DNA of 64,000 nucleotides from a virus. Positions 48,714 through 55,128 of this stretch are shown here, one piece after another. How positions within the stretch are numbered: the stretch's first letter is position 1; each line of letters opens with the position of its first letter. Under the pieces are notes generated by a model, which saw nothing but the letters and a program-made list of their open reading frames with translations, searched no databases and was not told where the DNA came from. The stretch covers positions 152,564-216,563 of IMG/VR virus record IMGVR_UViG_3300035670_000008; one strand, 5' to 3'. The translations under genes were made by a program, and so were the position numbers.

Positions 48714-48751
48714 AAAAAGACCTTGGGTAGAGAAGCCACCAAGGTCTTTTT
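48714..48751. terminator. Bidirectional intrinsic terminator
   Basis: AAAAAGACCTTGG and CCAAGGTCTTTTT form a perfect 13-bp stem around a 12-nt loop. Each strand has a T-run at its 3' side, so it ends both the + strand Thr/Gln-rich gene and the - strand ThiF-like gene, whose stop codon begins 3 nt away. It marks the downstream edge of the Ubl-conjugation operon. Confidence 0.9.
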
Positions 48752-48753
48752 GT

Positions 48754-49461
48754 TTAAAGGAACCGACCTTCAGTCGCCAGGGTTAATTGAGCGCCGTTAT
48801 AGTTGAGCCTAAATGGCAACGGCTTGTTTTCTAGCAGCGCGTAGACAACTTCATTAGTCATTAATGCACTGGCAAAGTTGGCGTTGATTAATTGAGGGCT
48901 GGACACGGCTTCGTAGCCGCAGCTACCACGGGGCTGGTCGCTAGGGCGCTCGTAGTTGGTAGCTACGTCAAAGGGGTGAACCGGACGAAGTTTACCCTCC
49001 ACGCGGGAGTACCATAAGCAGGTAGCAGTATGGAAGTCGTTACCTGGTAGGACGCAGGCGAAGTCCAATACTGGGTCGAGGTCGTCTAGGTCTTTGATAA
49101 CTTCGTTACGGGCGGACTCAGAGTCAACGGCTAAGACTACCAGCACCGCGCCGGGTTCGTCGCAGTGAGTAGTGTACTCTTCCAGCTGGGTACGGAACTT
49201 GTGCCGCCTTACGAAGTCTGGTACCGCGCTAATATTACAGACGGACTCCAGTCTTTTAGCAGCAGCGGCAGCTTTGTTTATACCTACGAAGGCAGGGTCG
49301 AATAATTGCCTTACACTATTAGACGATTCATACTCGTCGCCGTCATACACACAGACGTTCTTGGTGCCTTCCTTGTGATAGGCTAACAGCCGGACTAAAG
49401 GCTCTAATAGAATCGAACCGGTTCCACCGGCGCCGATGACATGACAGCTAGAAAATTTCAT
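48754..49461 (-). CDS. ThiF/E1-like Ubl-activating enzyme (PRTRC ThiF type)
   Basis: A 235-residue E1-type adenylation domain. It has the nucleotide loop G10-A-G-G-T-G-S16, acidic D40 and D42, the family pattern SNSVRQ (N48, R51, Q52), VGINKA with K63, and the Mg-binding D113 in VLAVDS. C181 in RGSCGYEAVSSPQ is a candidate catalytic cysteine. E1/ThiF enzymes adenylate the C-terminus of a ubiquitin-like protein and pass it to a thiol. It is a single-domain, short E1 with no UFD-type extension, as in the PRTRC ThiF family. It overlaps the upstream E2-like gene by 14 nt and is the last gene of the operon before a strong terminator. ATG follows AGGAG. Confidence 0.85.
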   Translation of the reverse strand: MKFSSCHVIGAGGTGSILLEPLVRLLAYHKEGTKNVCVYDGDEYESSNSVRQLFDPAFVGINKAAAAAKRLESVCNISAVPDFVRRHKFRTQLEEYTTHCDEPGAVLVVLAVDSESARNEVIKDLDDLDPVLDFACVLPGNDFHTATCLWYSRVEGKLRPVHPFDVATNYERPSDQPRGSCGYEAVSSPQLINANFASALMTNEVVYALLENKPLPFRLNYNGAQLTLATEGRFL

Positions 49462-50392
49462 TCTTGGCTCCTAAGATTTCAAATTTGGATTTAGTGGATA
49501 AGGTTTTTGAGTAAAGCACCAAGTCGCGGCAGGTCGTTAAGTACCCGCTGGGAGTTTTCTTTATCCAGCCGACCACGTAGGTTTTATCTGGTTTAGGCCG
49601 GTAGTGGTAACTTAAAGGGACTGTCTCGAACAGTTTCCCACGGTCAGCGACCACCATCGCTTGTGGTCTTTTGGTAGCGACTTTCAGAGTTAGGTCTGGA
49701 GCCCGGAAGGAAGTGGCTTCTTCTAGACTAAGGTGCGGCGGGGTGGGACTGGTTCGCTGGGCATACTCTTCATGGTCGTAGCTACTAAGTAGAAGTTCCG
49801 TGCTGCGGTCGTTTGTCCCCTGGGCCAGGTCTCGGTTAAAGTTGCTGGTGAAGAACGTATTGAACGCTTCCAGGTGGTCACGCGGCCGTTCTGCCCTACC
49901 CCAACAAATTTCACCATCGCGGTAAACGTTAGCTAACCGGTAGGGCACGTAGGTGCCGTCTTTGGTAACCGCAAATAGTTTCCAGCTTCCATGGTATATA
50001 GACATCAAAGACTTCGGAACGTGGATAGTCTTTGTGCCGTATAAGTGCTCTTCAACTGTGCATCCCAACCTGCATTTGTTGTCAAATACGCGGAGTGTGC
50101 CACCATCGCAAAGCTCACACTCGTCCATGAAGGCTCTCCTATGTGTCTGCAGTACGGAGAATTTGTAATCGGCCCGCTCGAAGCCAGTTGTCTTGATAAA
50201 CAACTTAGTAATGTCATCTATAGGTTTGTAATAGAAACAACCTTTGCAGGTCTCTTCAAACGAGTCTTGGCTGTTATAGCGGATGTCAATGCTGAAGGGG
50301 TCAAACAAGCAGGAGATTTTTATCCTGTTGCTTTTGTTGATACTAAGAATGGCCCCCGCCGCGATGGACGGGAACCGAAGCACTTTGAACAT
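49448..50392 (-). CDS. E2-like protein A (PRTRC protein B / Prok-E2_D type)
   Basis: A 314-residue protein whose residues about 123-190 form an E2-like core, with VPYRLANVYRDGEICWG and C163 as the likely catalytic cysteine, followed by a helix and FFTSNFNRDL. This is the CWG signature of the E2-like PRTRC B family. N-terminal CxxC pairs (C49-x-x-C52, C92-x-x-C95, with C107 and C111) suggest a bound zinc. The core aligns with the larger E2-like protein at 51601-53166, so the two are paralogues. E2s receive the Ubl from E1 by a thioester. It starts 1 nt after the JAB gene's stop and overlaps the E1 gene by 14 nt, so expression is coupled. Confidence 0.75.
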   Translation of the reverse strand: MFKVLRFPSIAAGAILSINKSNRIKISCLFDPFSIDIRYNSQDSFEETCKGCFYYKPIDDITKLFIKTTGFERADYKFSVLQTHRRAFMDECELCDGGTLRVFDNKCRLGCTVEEHLYGTKTIHVPKSLMSIYHGSWKLFAVTKDGTYVPYRLANVYRDGEICWGRAERPRDHLEAFNTFFTSNFNRDLAQGTNDRSTELLLSSYDHEEYAQRTSPTPPHLSLEEATSFRAPDLTLKVATKRPQAMVVADRGKLFETVPLSYHYRPKPDKTYVVGWIKKTPSGYLTTCRDLVLYSKTLSTKSKFEILGAKNEIF

Positions 50393-50393
50393 A

Positions 50394-51584
50394 TCAGTAT
50401 AGGCAGGTGTTGATGATGTCTTCAGCTACAGGCATATAGACGTTCAAGTCTAGCTTCTGTGCTAACAGCGCAGCTAGCAACTCTTGACCGCGGGGACAAG
50501 CCATTAGAGCGTCGGCGTAGATATCCAAGTTGGTTAGAATATCTTTCAGTGTTTCCTTCTCTTCACCGTTCAGGTCAACGGTTCGCTGGTCACGGAAGTT
50601 CTTGAACTCAACTTCGTGCTTGAGTTCATGTTTGATGTCCTTCTCGTAATCGCGGAACTTATTAGCCTGGTTGGTGTAGGTATAGTTCCCGTACCAGCCG
50701 GCATTGTAGTAGGTGTCGTCCCAATCATCCCACTCGTCGATACCATAGAGCTGGTCGCGGGGCATGAGGGTAACATTCTTCGGGCCTTTGTACTTGGTAA
50801 CCCAGGAGTTAGCGCCGACGCCACGATAAGAGTAAGCAGTAGCTCTGGTAACGTAGGTGCTGGCTAACGAAGAAATCTCTGCTACCTTGCTGTCGTAAAT
50901 AGTCATCACCTTGCATTTGTCGTTCGAGCCGACGGTGGCTACGCCATCCAGGTTTAACAACAAGTCAGGCCGGAAGATATACCGCTTTTTGTTTAAGACG
51001 ATGGAGCAGCAGATGTCGAACGAATGCGGGGTAATCATTCCGATGGTGCAGTGCATCCCCGGTACGCCCAGTTCGCCTTGGTCATCCCGCCCGCTCCAAA
51101 AGGCGCTCATTGAGTTGTGAGAATGGATCGACCCGGAATGACAGTAGCCTTCCGGTGGAAATACCGTGTATTCTTCCCCTGTAAATAAGTCGCAGCTGTG
51201 GGTCGTAACGGCGTCTACAGTGACGCTAGTCACCGACTGCATCGGCACGACGACTTTCCACTGGCTGGGGTCATCTACTCCGCGCAGCAGGCACACTTGC
51301 ACTTCGGTGCTCCCGACGACGTAGGCGGAGCCATTGGTCGACATGTAGCTACGGAAGAAGGTGACAATGCCCTGGAGTAAGTGGAAAGGTAGACGGTCGA
51401 ACTGTTCTTTTAGCCACATGTAATCGACTTCGGCGGGCTTGTCGACTCCTTTCGGGTCTTTGATAGGCACGTAGTATTCACCCCAGTAGTTACTCTTCTG
51501 GAGTTTGAAGCAGCCGTCCTTCGTCCGAATGAACGGGGCTTTCTCTGTTTCTTTCACCGGTGCGGTGGTTAATGTTTGAGTCAT
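50394..51584 (-). CDS. JAB/JAMM-domain isopeptidase (PRTRC protein A-like)
   Basis: A 396-residue protein with an intact JAMM zinc-protease motif: H154-S-H156, seven residues, S164, two residues, D167 (SIHSHNSMSAFWSGRD). The required upstream Glu is probably E94 in GSTEVQVCLL. The JAB fold would span about residues 75-225. JAMM proteases cut isopeptide bonds after ubiquitin-like proteins or trim Ubl precursors, so this is the deconjugating or maturing enzyme of the cassette. A C-terminal extension of about 170 residues, rich in Tyr/Trp/Asp (DEWDDWDDTYYNAGWYGNYT), is not part of known JAB cores. It lies between the two E2-like genes (gaps of 16 nt and 1 nt). Confidence 0.85.
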   Translation of the reverse strand: MTQTLTTAPVKETEKAPFIRTKDGCFKLQKSNYWGEYYVPIKDPKGVDKPAEVDYMWLKEQFDRLPFHLLQGIVTFFRSYMSTNGSAYVVGSTEVQVCLLRGVDDPSQWKVVVPMQSVTSVTVDAVTTHSCDLFTGEEYTVFPPEGYCHSGSIHSHNSMSAFWSGRDDQGELGVPGMHCTIGMITPHSFDICCSIVLNKKRYIFRPDLLLNLDGVATVGSNDKCKVMTIYDSKVAEISSLASTYVTRATAYSYRGVGANSWVTKYKGPKNVTLMPRDQLYGIDEWDDWDDTYYNAGWYGNYTYTNQANKFRDYEKDIKHELKHEVEFKNFRDQRTVDLNGEEKETLKDILTNLDIYADALMACPRGQELLAALLAQKLDLNVYMPVAEDIINTCLY

Positions 51585-51600
51585 AGTTTAGTAGGCTCCG

Positions 51601-53166
51601 TTAGAAGGTTGCTAGTTGCTCTTGCTGCTCTTGCTGCTGCCGCTCTCTCATCAACTGTTTTAGTTCAGCCATGGTGAAATACCCCAGTCCGCTTACAGAG
51701 TTGATTTCATTAGCTTCTAGACCAGTCTCTTCTTGAATTAGTTGGCAGTACATCAAGGCCTGCTCTAAGATGTAATGCTGTTTTTCTCTTGACGACCATT
51801 CCTCAGATACTTCAGAGTCCACAGTTGGAACCTCAGCGGCTTCTAGTTTTTTCTGTAGCCGCTCCTGGATTTTGTCAGTCTTTGCTGCGTTTGCTTTAAG
51901 TTTGTTGAGGTCGATAACCTTTAGGTCACTCAACTTACCATCAGCTAAGAAACGAACCAATGCTTTCCCCGTTGAGTTATTCACTTTGTACACAAACGCC
52001 AGGCTGAAGCTAATGTAGTTTGTGAAAGAGAATCTAACAGAGCAGTCGTAGACTGGGTACGGTCGGAACTTTAAGGACATTTCGTTCTTTAAAGAGCCGG
52101 TTACAGGTAACAAAGGAGACTGGCACATCAATAGCCCAATTACGTCGTTGTCGGCGTAGTCACAGTCGTATGAGCCGTCGTAAAGAGTAAAGCCTTTTTC
52201 CAGGTGGTTTAGGAAACTCTCGTTGGCGGTGAAGCGGTAGTAGTGTTCGACCTTGGGGTGACGGTCGTCGTCGCTCGGGTTATACACCAAAGACGGGGTT
52301 CCTTCATCGTCGTCTTCGTCTTCGTACTCCCGGTTTTCGGAGTCGTACGGCGCGTACGAATCGTTGTACTCATGGGGAACCAAGTCGTAGTTGAAGGAGC
52401 TACTGAAGTAAGTAGCGTAGGCACCGCGGGGGTCGTAGGGACGTCCCTGCTCACCCCAGCAGACGTCTCCATCGCCGTATACGTTACCCAACAAGTAAGG
52501 TACCCCGATAGCTGTGACAGTCTTTACTTCTTGGTCGTTGAAGGTCTTTACTTTTTCCTCTATGTCCCGTATGGCGAAGACCTTAAAGTTACCACAACCA
52601 ACTTCTTCGGCGTTGATACGTCTTAAATCTACTGTGCTCTGCCACAGTAAGTTAGGTACTCTTAGATTCACGGCGGCAGAGAAGGTCTCTCCAGCCCGGC
52701 ATGGCTTACCATCTCTCAGGCTTTGCTCTTCTTCTATGCCGAGTAGGTGGCTATTCGACAGACCTGGGCAAGCGTTGGGTAACTTACGGAAGTATTCTTG
52801 GTAATAGGGGGTGAAGTCTACCCAACCCAACATTGCCCTGATTTGGTCTTCTTTTGAGCGGTTGAGCAGGTAAGTTCTGCGGGAATAGAAGCTGCCAGTT
52901 GTGCTGCGAAGGGTTCTATTAAAGAACGCTTCATCGTCGTTGAGTTTCTTTGTTAAATGGGTTTTGATGGCGTCCGCTGCTTTGCTACGAGCGTTCTGGC
53001 TGCACTGTCTACAGCGGTTTGCAGTGATATCACAGAGGAGTTCGTCGTCTAGCAGGATTTCTTTCTCTTCTGCTTCAGTGACGTTATAAACCACCAGCGA
53101 GCTGTTATTCGCTAGCACGTTAACAAAGACAGTCTTAGTGCCTTTCGGGAAATAGAAAACTTTCAT
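51601..53166 (-). CDS. E2-like protein B (PRTRC protein B / Prok-E2_D type), extended
   Basis: A 521-residue protein. Residues about 165-262 carry the E2-like core with YLLGNVYGDGDVCWG, C236 as the likely thioester cysteine, and YFSSSFNYDL after it, clearly related to the 314-residue E2-like protein. N-terminal cysteines (C45, C52, C55) may bind zinc. A second beta domain follows at about 300-420, then a charged helical C-terminus (about 425-521; ERLQKKLEAAEV, glutamine-rich end) likely to be a coiled coil. The added domains could select targets, as an E3 would. It is the first gene after the Ubl terminator, starts at TTCTAAACTATG with no Shine-Dalgarno site, and heads the enzyme operon. Confidence 0.75.
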   Translation of the reverse strand: MKVFYFPKGTKTVFVNVLANNSSLVVYNVTEAEEKEILLDDELLCDITANRCRQCSQNARSKAADAIKTHLTKKLNDDEAFFNRTLRSTTGSFYSRRTYLLNRSKEDQIRAMLGWVDFTPYYQEYFRKLPNACPGLSNSHLLGIEEEQSLRDGKPCRAGETFSAAVNLRVPNLLWQSTVDLRRINAEEVGCGNFKVFAIRDIEEKVKTFNDQEVKTVTAIGVPYLLGNVYGDGDVCWGEQGRPYDPRGAYATYFSSSFNYDLVPHEYNDSYAPYDSENREYEDEDDDEGTPSLVYNPSDDDRHPKVEHYYRFTANESFLNHLEKGFTLYDGSYDCDYADNDVIGLLMCQSPLLPVTGSLKNEMSLKFRPYPVYDCSVRFSFTNYISFSLAFVYKVNNSTGKALVRFLADGKLSDLKVIDLNKLKANAAKTDKIQERLQKKLEAAEVPTVDSEVSEEWSSREKQHYILEQALMYCQLIQEETGLEANEINSVSGLGYFTMAELKQLMRERQQQEQQEQLATF

Positions 53167-53182
53167 AGTTTAGAAAGGAAGT

Positions 53183-53218
53183 AAAAAAAGAGAAGACCCC
53201 GCGTTAGCAGGGCCCTCT
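53183..53218 (-). terminator. Intrinsic terminator between the Ubl gene and the conjugation enzymes
   Basis: On the - strand AGAGGGCCCTGC, TAAC, GCGGGGTCTTCT form a 12-bp stem (three G-U wobbles, which pair only in this strand's RNA) followed by CTTTTTTT. It lies 21 nt after the Ubl stop. It would let the Ubl message accumulate above the level of the enzyme genes, which need read-through or their own promoter. Confidence 0.85.
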
Positions 53219-53239
53219 CAGTAGTAACAACTCTTTTGA

Positions 53240-53584
53240 CTACGCGCCTTTGGTGTCCGCGCTGGCAGAGGCGGTGACTAGTTCACCCGGTTTGGGGACG
53301 TAGTCTTTGGAGACGTAGGTGGTCTGAATCTTGAAGTTCAGCCGGCTGACGTCGCTGACGCCAATGGAGCCACGGTACTCCTGCACGATTTGCTGCAGGG
53401 TTTTGGTGCCGTCCACCGTAGCCACGAACTCTTCGGTTCCGTAGCGGACGATGATTTGGGACTCAGGATTGAACTGCTCTTCAGTGAACTCACCTTCGTC
53501 GAAATCGGGCTCGAAGTCCGCGAAGAGTTCTTCTTCGGGAGCTTCGGTGGAGTTAACGGGAGCGTTGGTTTCGTAATCAGACAT
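53240..53584 (-). CDS. Ubiquitin-like protein (PRTRC protein C-like)
   Basis: A 114-residue protein. Residues 1-42 are an acidic, probably disordered leader (EEELFADFEPDFDEGEF). Residues 43-108 read as a beta-grasp fold: IIVRYGTEEFVATV hairpin, KTLQQIVQEYRG helix, LNFKIQTTYV strand, then PKPGELVTAS, which matches the PGD-type turn of MoaD/ThiS and PRTRC C proteins. It ends TKGA; PRTRC C proteins usually end near a TKG, so G113 would become C-terminal if the last Ala were removed. It would be adenylated by the ThiF-like protein and conjugated by the E2-like proteins. ATG follows TTGAGGATTTCCC (good Shine-Dalgarno). It has its own 168-nt upstream region and terminator. Confidence 0.75.
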   Translation of the reverse strand: MSDYETNAPVNSTEAPEEELFADFEPDFDEGEFTEEQFNPESQIIVRYGTEEFVATVDGTKTLQQIVQEYRGSIGVSDVSRLNFKIQTTYVSKDYVPKPGELVTASASADTKGA

Positions 53585-53752
53585 GGGAAATCCTCAATGT
53601 TGGTAATGGACAGAATGTTTCTAGCACTTCTAATGCTTAAGCTTCGGCAATAAAATTAGGGCATACAGTTATTGCATTCTTGTTTCTTCTTGCTTTCTAT
53701 TCGCTCTTTTCCGTGGCTTCGTGTGTAAGCTCTGAGAAACCCCAGAGAACTC
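53585..53752 (-). promoter_or_regulatory. Leader/promoter region of the Ubl gene
   Basis: This 168-nt gap is one of the few non-coding stretches in the - strand block and, with the terminator behind the Ubl gene, makes the Ubl a separate transcription unit. It contains AT-rich patches on the - strand (CTAATTTTATTGCC, GCTAGAAACATTC), but no -35/-10 pair close to consensus that I would defend. A short inverted repeat (CTCTG...CAGAG) lies near 53733-53750, just after the upstream gene's stop. Confidence 0.4.
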
Positions 53753-54055
53753 TTAGAATTCTAGCACAAACTCGCAAGCTAGTCCGCTAGTCTGGAAAAG
53801 CACATGCCATTTGACGGTGTCGTTTAGCTCCTCTATGTCCCAGTAGTAGGACAGGTCTAGCATTAGATGCTTGTATTCCTGCCGGCTACCATCTGGGGCT
53901 TTGTGGAAACACCTTAAGCAGGTGTATAACGTCTTGTTGACATCCAAGCGGTCTAGCAGTTCCTCGGTAGTTAGATACTCAGGTTCTAACGTTGTTAAGA
54001 GGATGTAGCTACGCACGAAGGAGGTAACAACGTCTTGTGGGGTTATAGTTGGCAT
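53753..54055 (-). CDS. Unknown 100-residue protein
   Basis: No family is recognised. It is a small acidic protein with an N-terminal helix (PQDVVTSFVRSYILLTT) and a C-x2-C pair (YTCLRCFHKAP) in the middle. The preferred start is ATG at 54055 behind GAGGT at 5-nt spacing; a GTG at 54088 overlaps the stop of the upstream gene and would add 11 residues. It lies upstream of the Ubl gene in the same direction, so it could be co-transcribed with the unit that ends before the Ubl promoter region. Confidence 0.65.
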   Translation of the reverse strand: MPTITPQDVVTSFVRSYILLTTLEPEYLTTEELLDRLDVNKTLYTCLRCFHKAPDGSRQEYKHLMLDLSYYWDIEELNDTVKWHVLFQTSGLACEFVLEF

Positions 54056-54084
54056 TGGTACCTCGTATGTTGACGAACCGTTCG

Positions 54085-54330
54085 TCACTCTGAGAAGAAC
54101 TCTTTGTAATACATCAACCCGTTGATAACACCATTGACGCCAATCTTCCCAGTCGGGCTGATGTAGATTTGAAGCAACCGGTCAAGTACTTCGATGTACT
54201 CTAAGGCTTTGTTGGCTGGCTCAGTGTTCAACCCTACCAAGTAAAGCAACTTCGATTTGGTCTGCTGGCTTTTGGCTTTTTTCTGTAGCTTCTGGAAGTA
54301 ATCTTGGAGGGCGTCGAATGTACTCGGCAT
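54085..54330 (-). CDS. Unknown 81-residue helical protein
   Basis: A Lys-rich, mostly helical protein (QDYFQKLQKKAKSQQTKSK near the N-terminus, then ALEYIEVLDRLLQIY). ATG at 54330 behind TAGAAGAACT is preferred to an upstream TTG at 54348. It is followed directly by the 100-residue gene. The stretch upstream (54349-54403) is AT-rich and is shared with a + strand small gene, so a divergent promoter is likely there. Function unknown. Confidence 0.6.
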   Translation of the reverse strand: MPSTFDALQDYFQKLQKKAKSQQTKSKLLYLVGLNTEPANKALEYIEVLDRLLQIYISPTGKIGVNGVINGLMYYKEFFSE

Positions 54331-54372
54331 AGTTCTTCTAGGTCTCAAGTAAACGGTATATTTCGCTACATT

Positions 54373-54378
54373 TATAAT
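54373..54378 (+). promoter_or_regulatory. Possible -10 box in a divergent intergenic region
   Basis: TATAAT occurs in the AT-rich 54349-54403 gap ahead of a 40-residue + strand frame, and the reverse strand of the same patch is AT-rich ahead of the - strand gene at 54330. No matching -35 is seen at 17 bp, so this is only a candidate. Confidence 0.3.
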
Positions 54379-54403
54379 AGGTATTCCTCAATGGTAGGTG
54401 GGT

Positions 54404-54526
54404 ATGAATATTAAGGTAGACAGCCGCTTGAGAAAGCAGAATGCTGAATCGCTTCGTCGCAAGGAAGCGGCTCTAGAACGGCTACGGGTGCGGGTCAAGC
54501 AGGACTTTTCTACGAGCCGCGGATAG
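54404..54526 (+). CDS. Small basic peptide, 40 residues
   Basis: ATG at 54404 to TAG at 54526. The peptide is strongly basic and helical (SRLRKQNAESLRRKEAALER, then LRVRVKQDF). It is the only + strand frame between 48.7 and 60.7 kb with a plausible Shine-Dalgarno (AGGTGGGT) and an upstream TATAAT. It could be a small nucleic-acid-binding or regulatory protein. It overlaps the 53-residue - strand frame tail to tail by 17 nt. Short length limits confidence. Confidence 0.4.
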   Translation: MNIKVDSRLRKQNAESLRRKEAALERLRVRVKQDFSTSRG

Positions 54527-54671
54527 CTTTAACCGGGGAGTCGACGCTTAACCCAAGCTTCTGTCGGTTCTCGGTGTAGCGTTTGATAGCTCCATCTTCA
54601 TCGTCGGCTTGGACAAAACTCAAAATGGTAGGTGGGTCAACTTGGGCGTCGATGATTTTGTAGAAGGGCAT
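54510..54671 (-). CDS. Small unknown protein, 53 residues
   Basis: ATG at 54671 to TAG at 54510. The sequence looks like a real small domain: MPFYKIIDAQVDPPTILSF, then QADDEDGAIKRYTENRQKLG, a strand-helix pattern. The start context GTTTAAACTATG is the same as that of the 521-residue E2-like gene and the JAB gene. It lies just after the tmRNA terminator. Function unknown. Confidence 0.55.
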   Translation of the reverse strand: MPFYKIIDAQVDPPTILSFVQADDEDGAIKRYTENRQKLGLSVDSPVKAIRGS

Positions 54672-54719
54672 AGTTTAAACAGCTAAGTGTGTCACCTTAG
54701 TACTATGGCACATTTCTTA

Positions 54720-54751
54720 AGAAAAAGTGAAGGGGGCGCATAGGCACCCCC
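54720..54751 (-). terminator. Terminator of the tmRNA/tRNA transcript
   Basis: GGGGGTGC, CTAT, GCGCCCCC form an 8-bp stem (one wobble) followed by TTCACTTTTTCTT on the - strand. It ends the RNA array 40 nt after the tag stop codon. Confidence 0.85.
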
Positions 54752-54910
54752 GGTGACCTAGTTGGGTAACAAGGTTAGGTCAGACCCCGTCATTCATACC
54801 GCAACAGCGGTACGTTTGAAAGCAACCACTTGGTTGGCATTTGTTGTTTGCTCATCCGAGCAGGCTTCATCGTAGTGCCATCCTTTACCAATCGAAACCG
54901 TTGCATCCCC
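54752..54910 (-). ncRNA. ssrA: Permuted tmRNA, coding piece
   Basis: On the - strand this begins GGGGATGCAACGGTTTCGAT, the tmRNA 5' end with its D-loop-like region. GGGGATG pairs over 7 bp with CATCTCC of the acceptor piece at 55068-55074. TTGGTAA pairs with TTGCCAA and CTACGA (54870-54875) with TCGTAG (55109-55114) of the acceptor piece to make helix P2. A TGCTC/GAGCA hairpin follows as part of pseudoknot 1. The tag frame starts at GCC (54838) and ends at TGA (54794): ANQVVAFKRTAVAV, like cyanobacterial tags of the ANNIVxFxR type but ending AV rather than AA. A 7-bp hairpin (54754-54760 with 54776-54782) closes the piece. tmRNA rescues stalled ribosomes and tags the nascent chain for proteolysis. 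The 3' end is approximate. Confidence 0.93.
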
Positions 54911-54911
54911 G

Positions 54912-54987
54912 TGGTACAGGGTACAGGAGTTGAACCTGTCTAAGCGGAATTATGAGTTCCGTGCCTAAACCGCTCGGCCAACCCTGC
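54912..54987 (-). tRNA. tRNA-Met or tRNA-Ile2 (anticodon CAT)
   Basis: A 76-nt cloverleaf with encoded CCA: acceptor GCAGGGT/ACCCTGT, anticodon stem CGGAA/TTCCG with loop CTCATAA, T-arm ACAGG-TTCAACT-CCTGT, discriminator A. The anticodon stem lacks the three G-C pairs of initiator tRNA. CAT serves AUG, or AUA if the host lysidine synthase modifies C34; the sequence alone does not settle this. It ends 1 nt before the tmRNA coding piece. Confidence 0.93.
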
Positions 54988-54988
54988 A

Positions 54989-55062
54989 AGGCACCTCCTG
55001 AAGGAATCGAACCCTCGTATTCGGTTTTGGAGACCGACGTTCTACCACTGAACTAAGGAGAT
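54989..55062 (-). tRNA. tRNA-Trp (anticodon CCA)
   Basis: Acceptor ATCTCCT/AGGAGGT, anticodon stem TCGGT/ACCGA with loop CTCCAAA (anticodon CCA), T-arm GAGGG-TTCGATT-CCTTC with one wobble, discriminator G (54992). The 3' end reads CCT rather than CCA, so the terminal A must be added by the host. It begins 1 nt after the CCA of the tmRNA acceptor piece. Confidence 0.93.
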
Positions 55063-55063
55063 T

Positions 55064-55128
55064 TGGTGGAGATGGGGAGAGTCGAACTCCCGTCTTGGCA
55101 ACCAGCCGCTACGACTATCCCAGTTTAA
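55064..55128 (-). ncRNA. ssrA: Permuted tmRNA, acceptor piece
   Basis: On the - strand TCGTAGCGGCTGGTTGCCAA (P2 3' strand) leads into AGAC, T-arm GGGAG-TTCGACT-CTCCC, acceptor strand CATCTCC, discriminator A and encoded CCA (55066-55064). Taken alone it looks like half a tRNA, but its acceptor and P2 strands pair with the coding piece 150 nt downstream. Order acceptor piece first, coding piece second, is that of permuted two-piece tmRNA genes known in some cyanobacteria and alphaproteobacteria. The 5' end is estimated. Confidence 0.92.

Noticed and set aside
50045-50413. 122-residue open frame on the + strand
   Set aside because: It lies wholly antisense to the E2-like gene and has no start signal or protein-like motif; the - strand frame carries the conserved cysteine motif.
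54912-54987. Initiator tRNA
   Set aside because: The anticodon stem is CGGAA/TTCCG, without the three consecutive G-C pairs typical of initiator tRNA-fMet.
55064-55128. A third, degenerate tRNA
   Set aside because: No anticodon arm or 5' acceptor strand can be made locally, while acceptor and P2 strands pair well with the GGGG-starting segment at 54910, as expected for a tmRNA acceptor piece.
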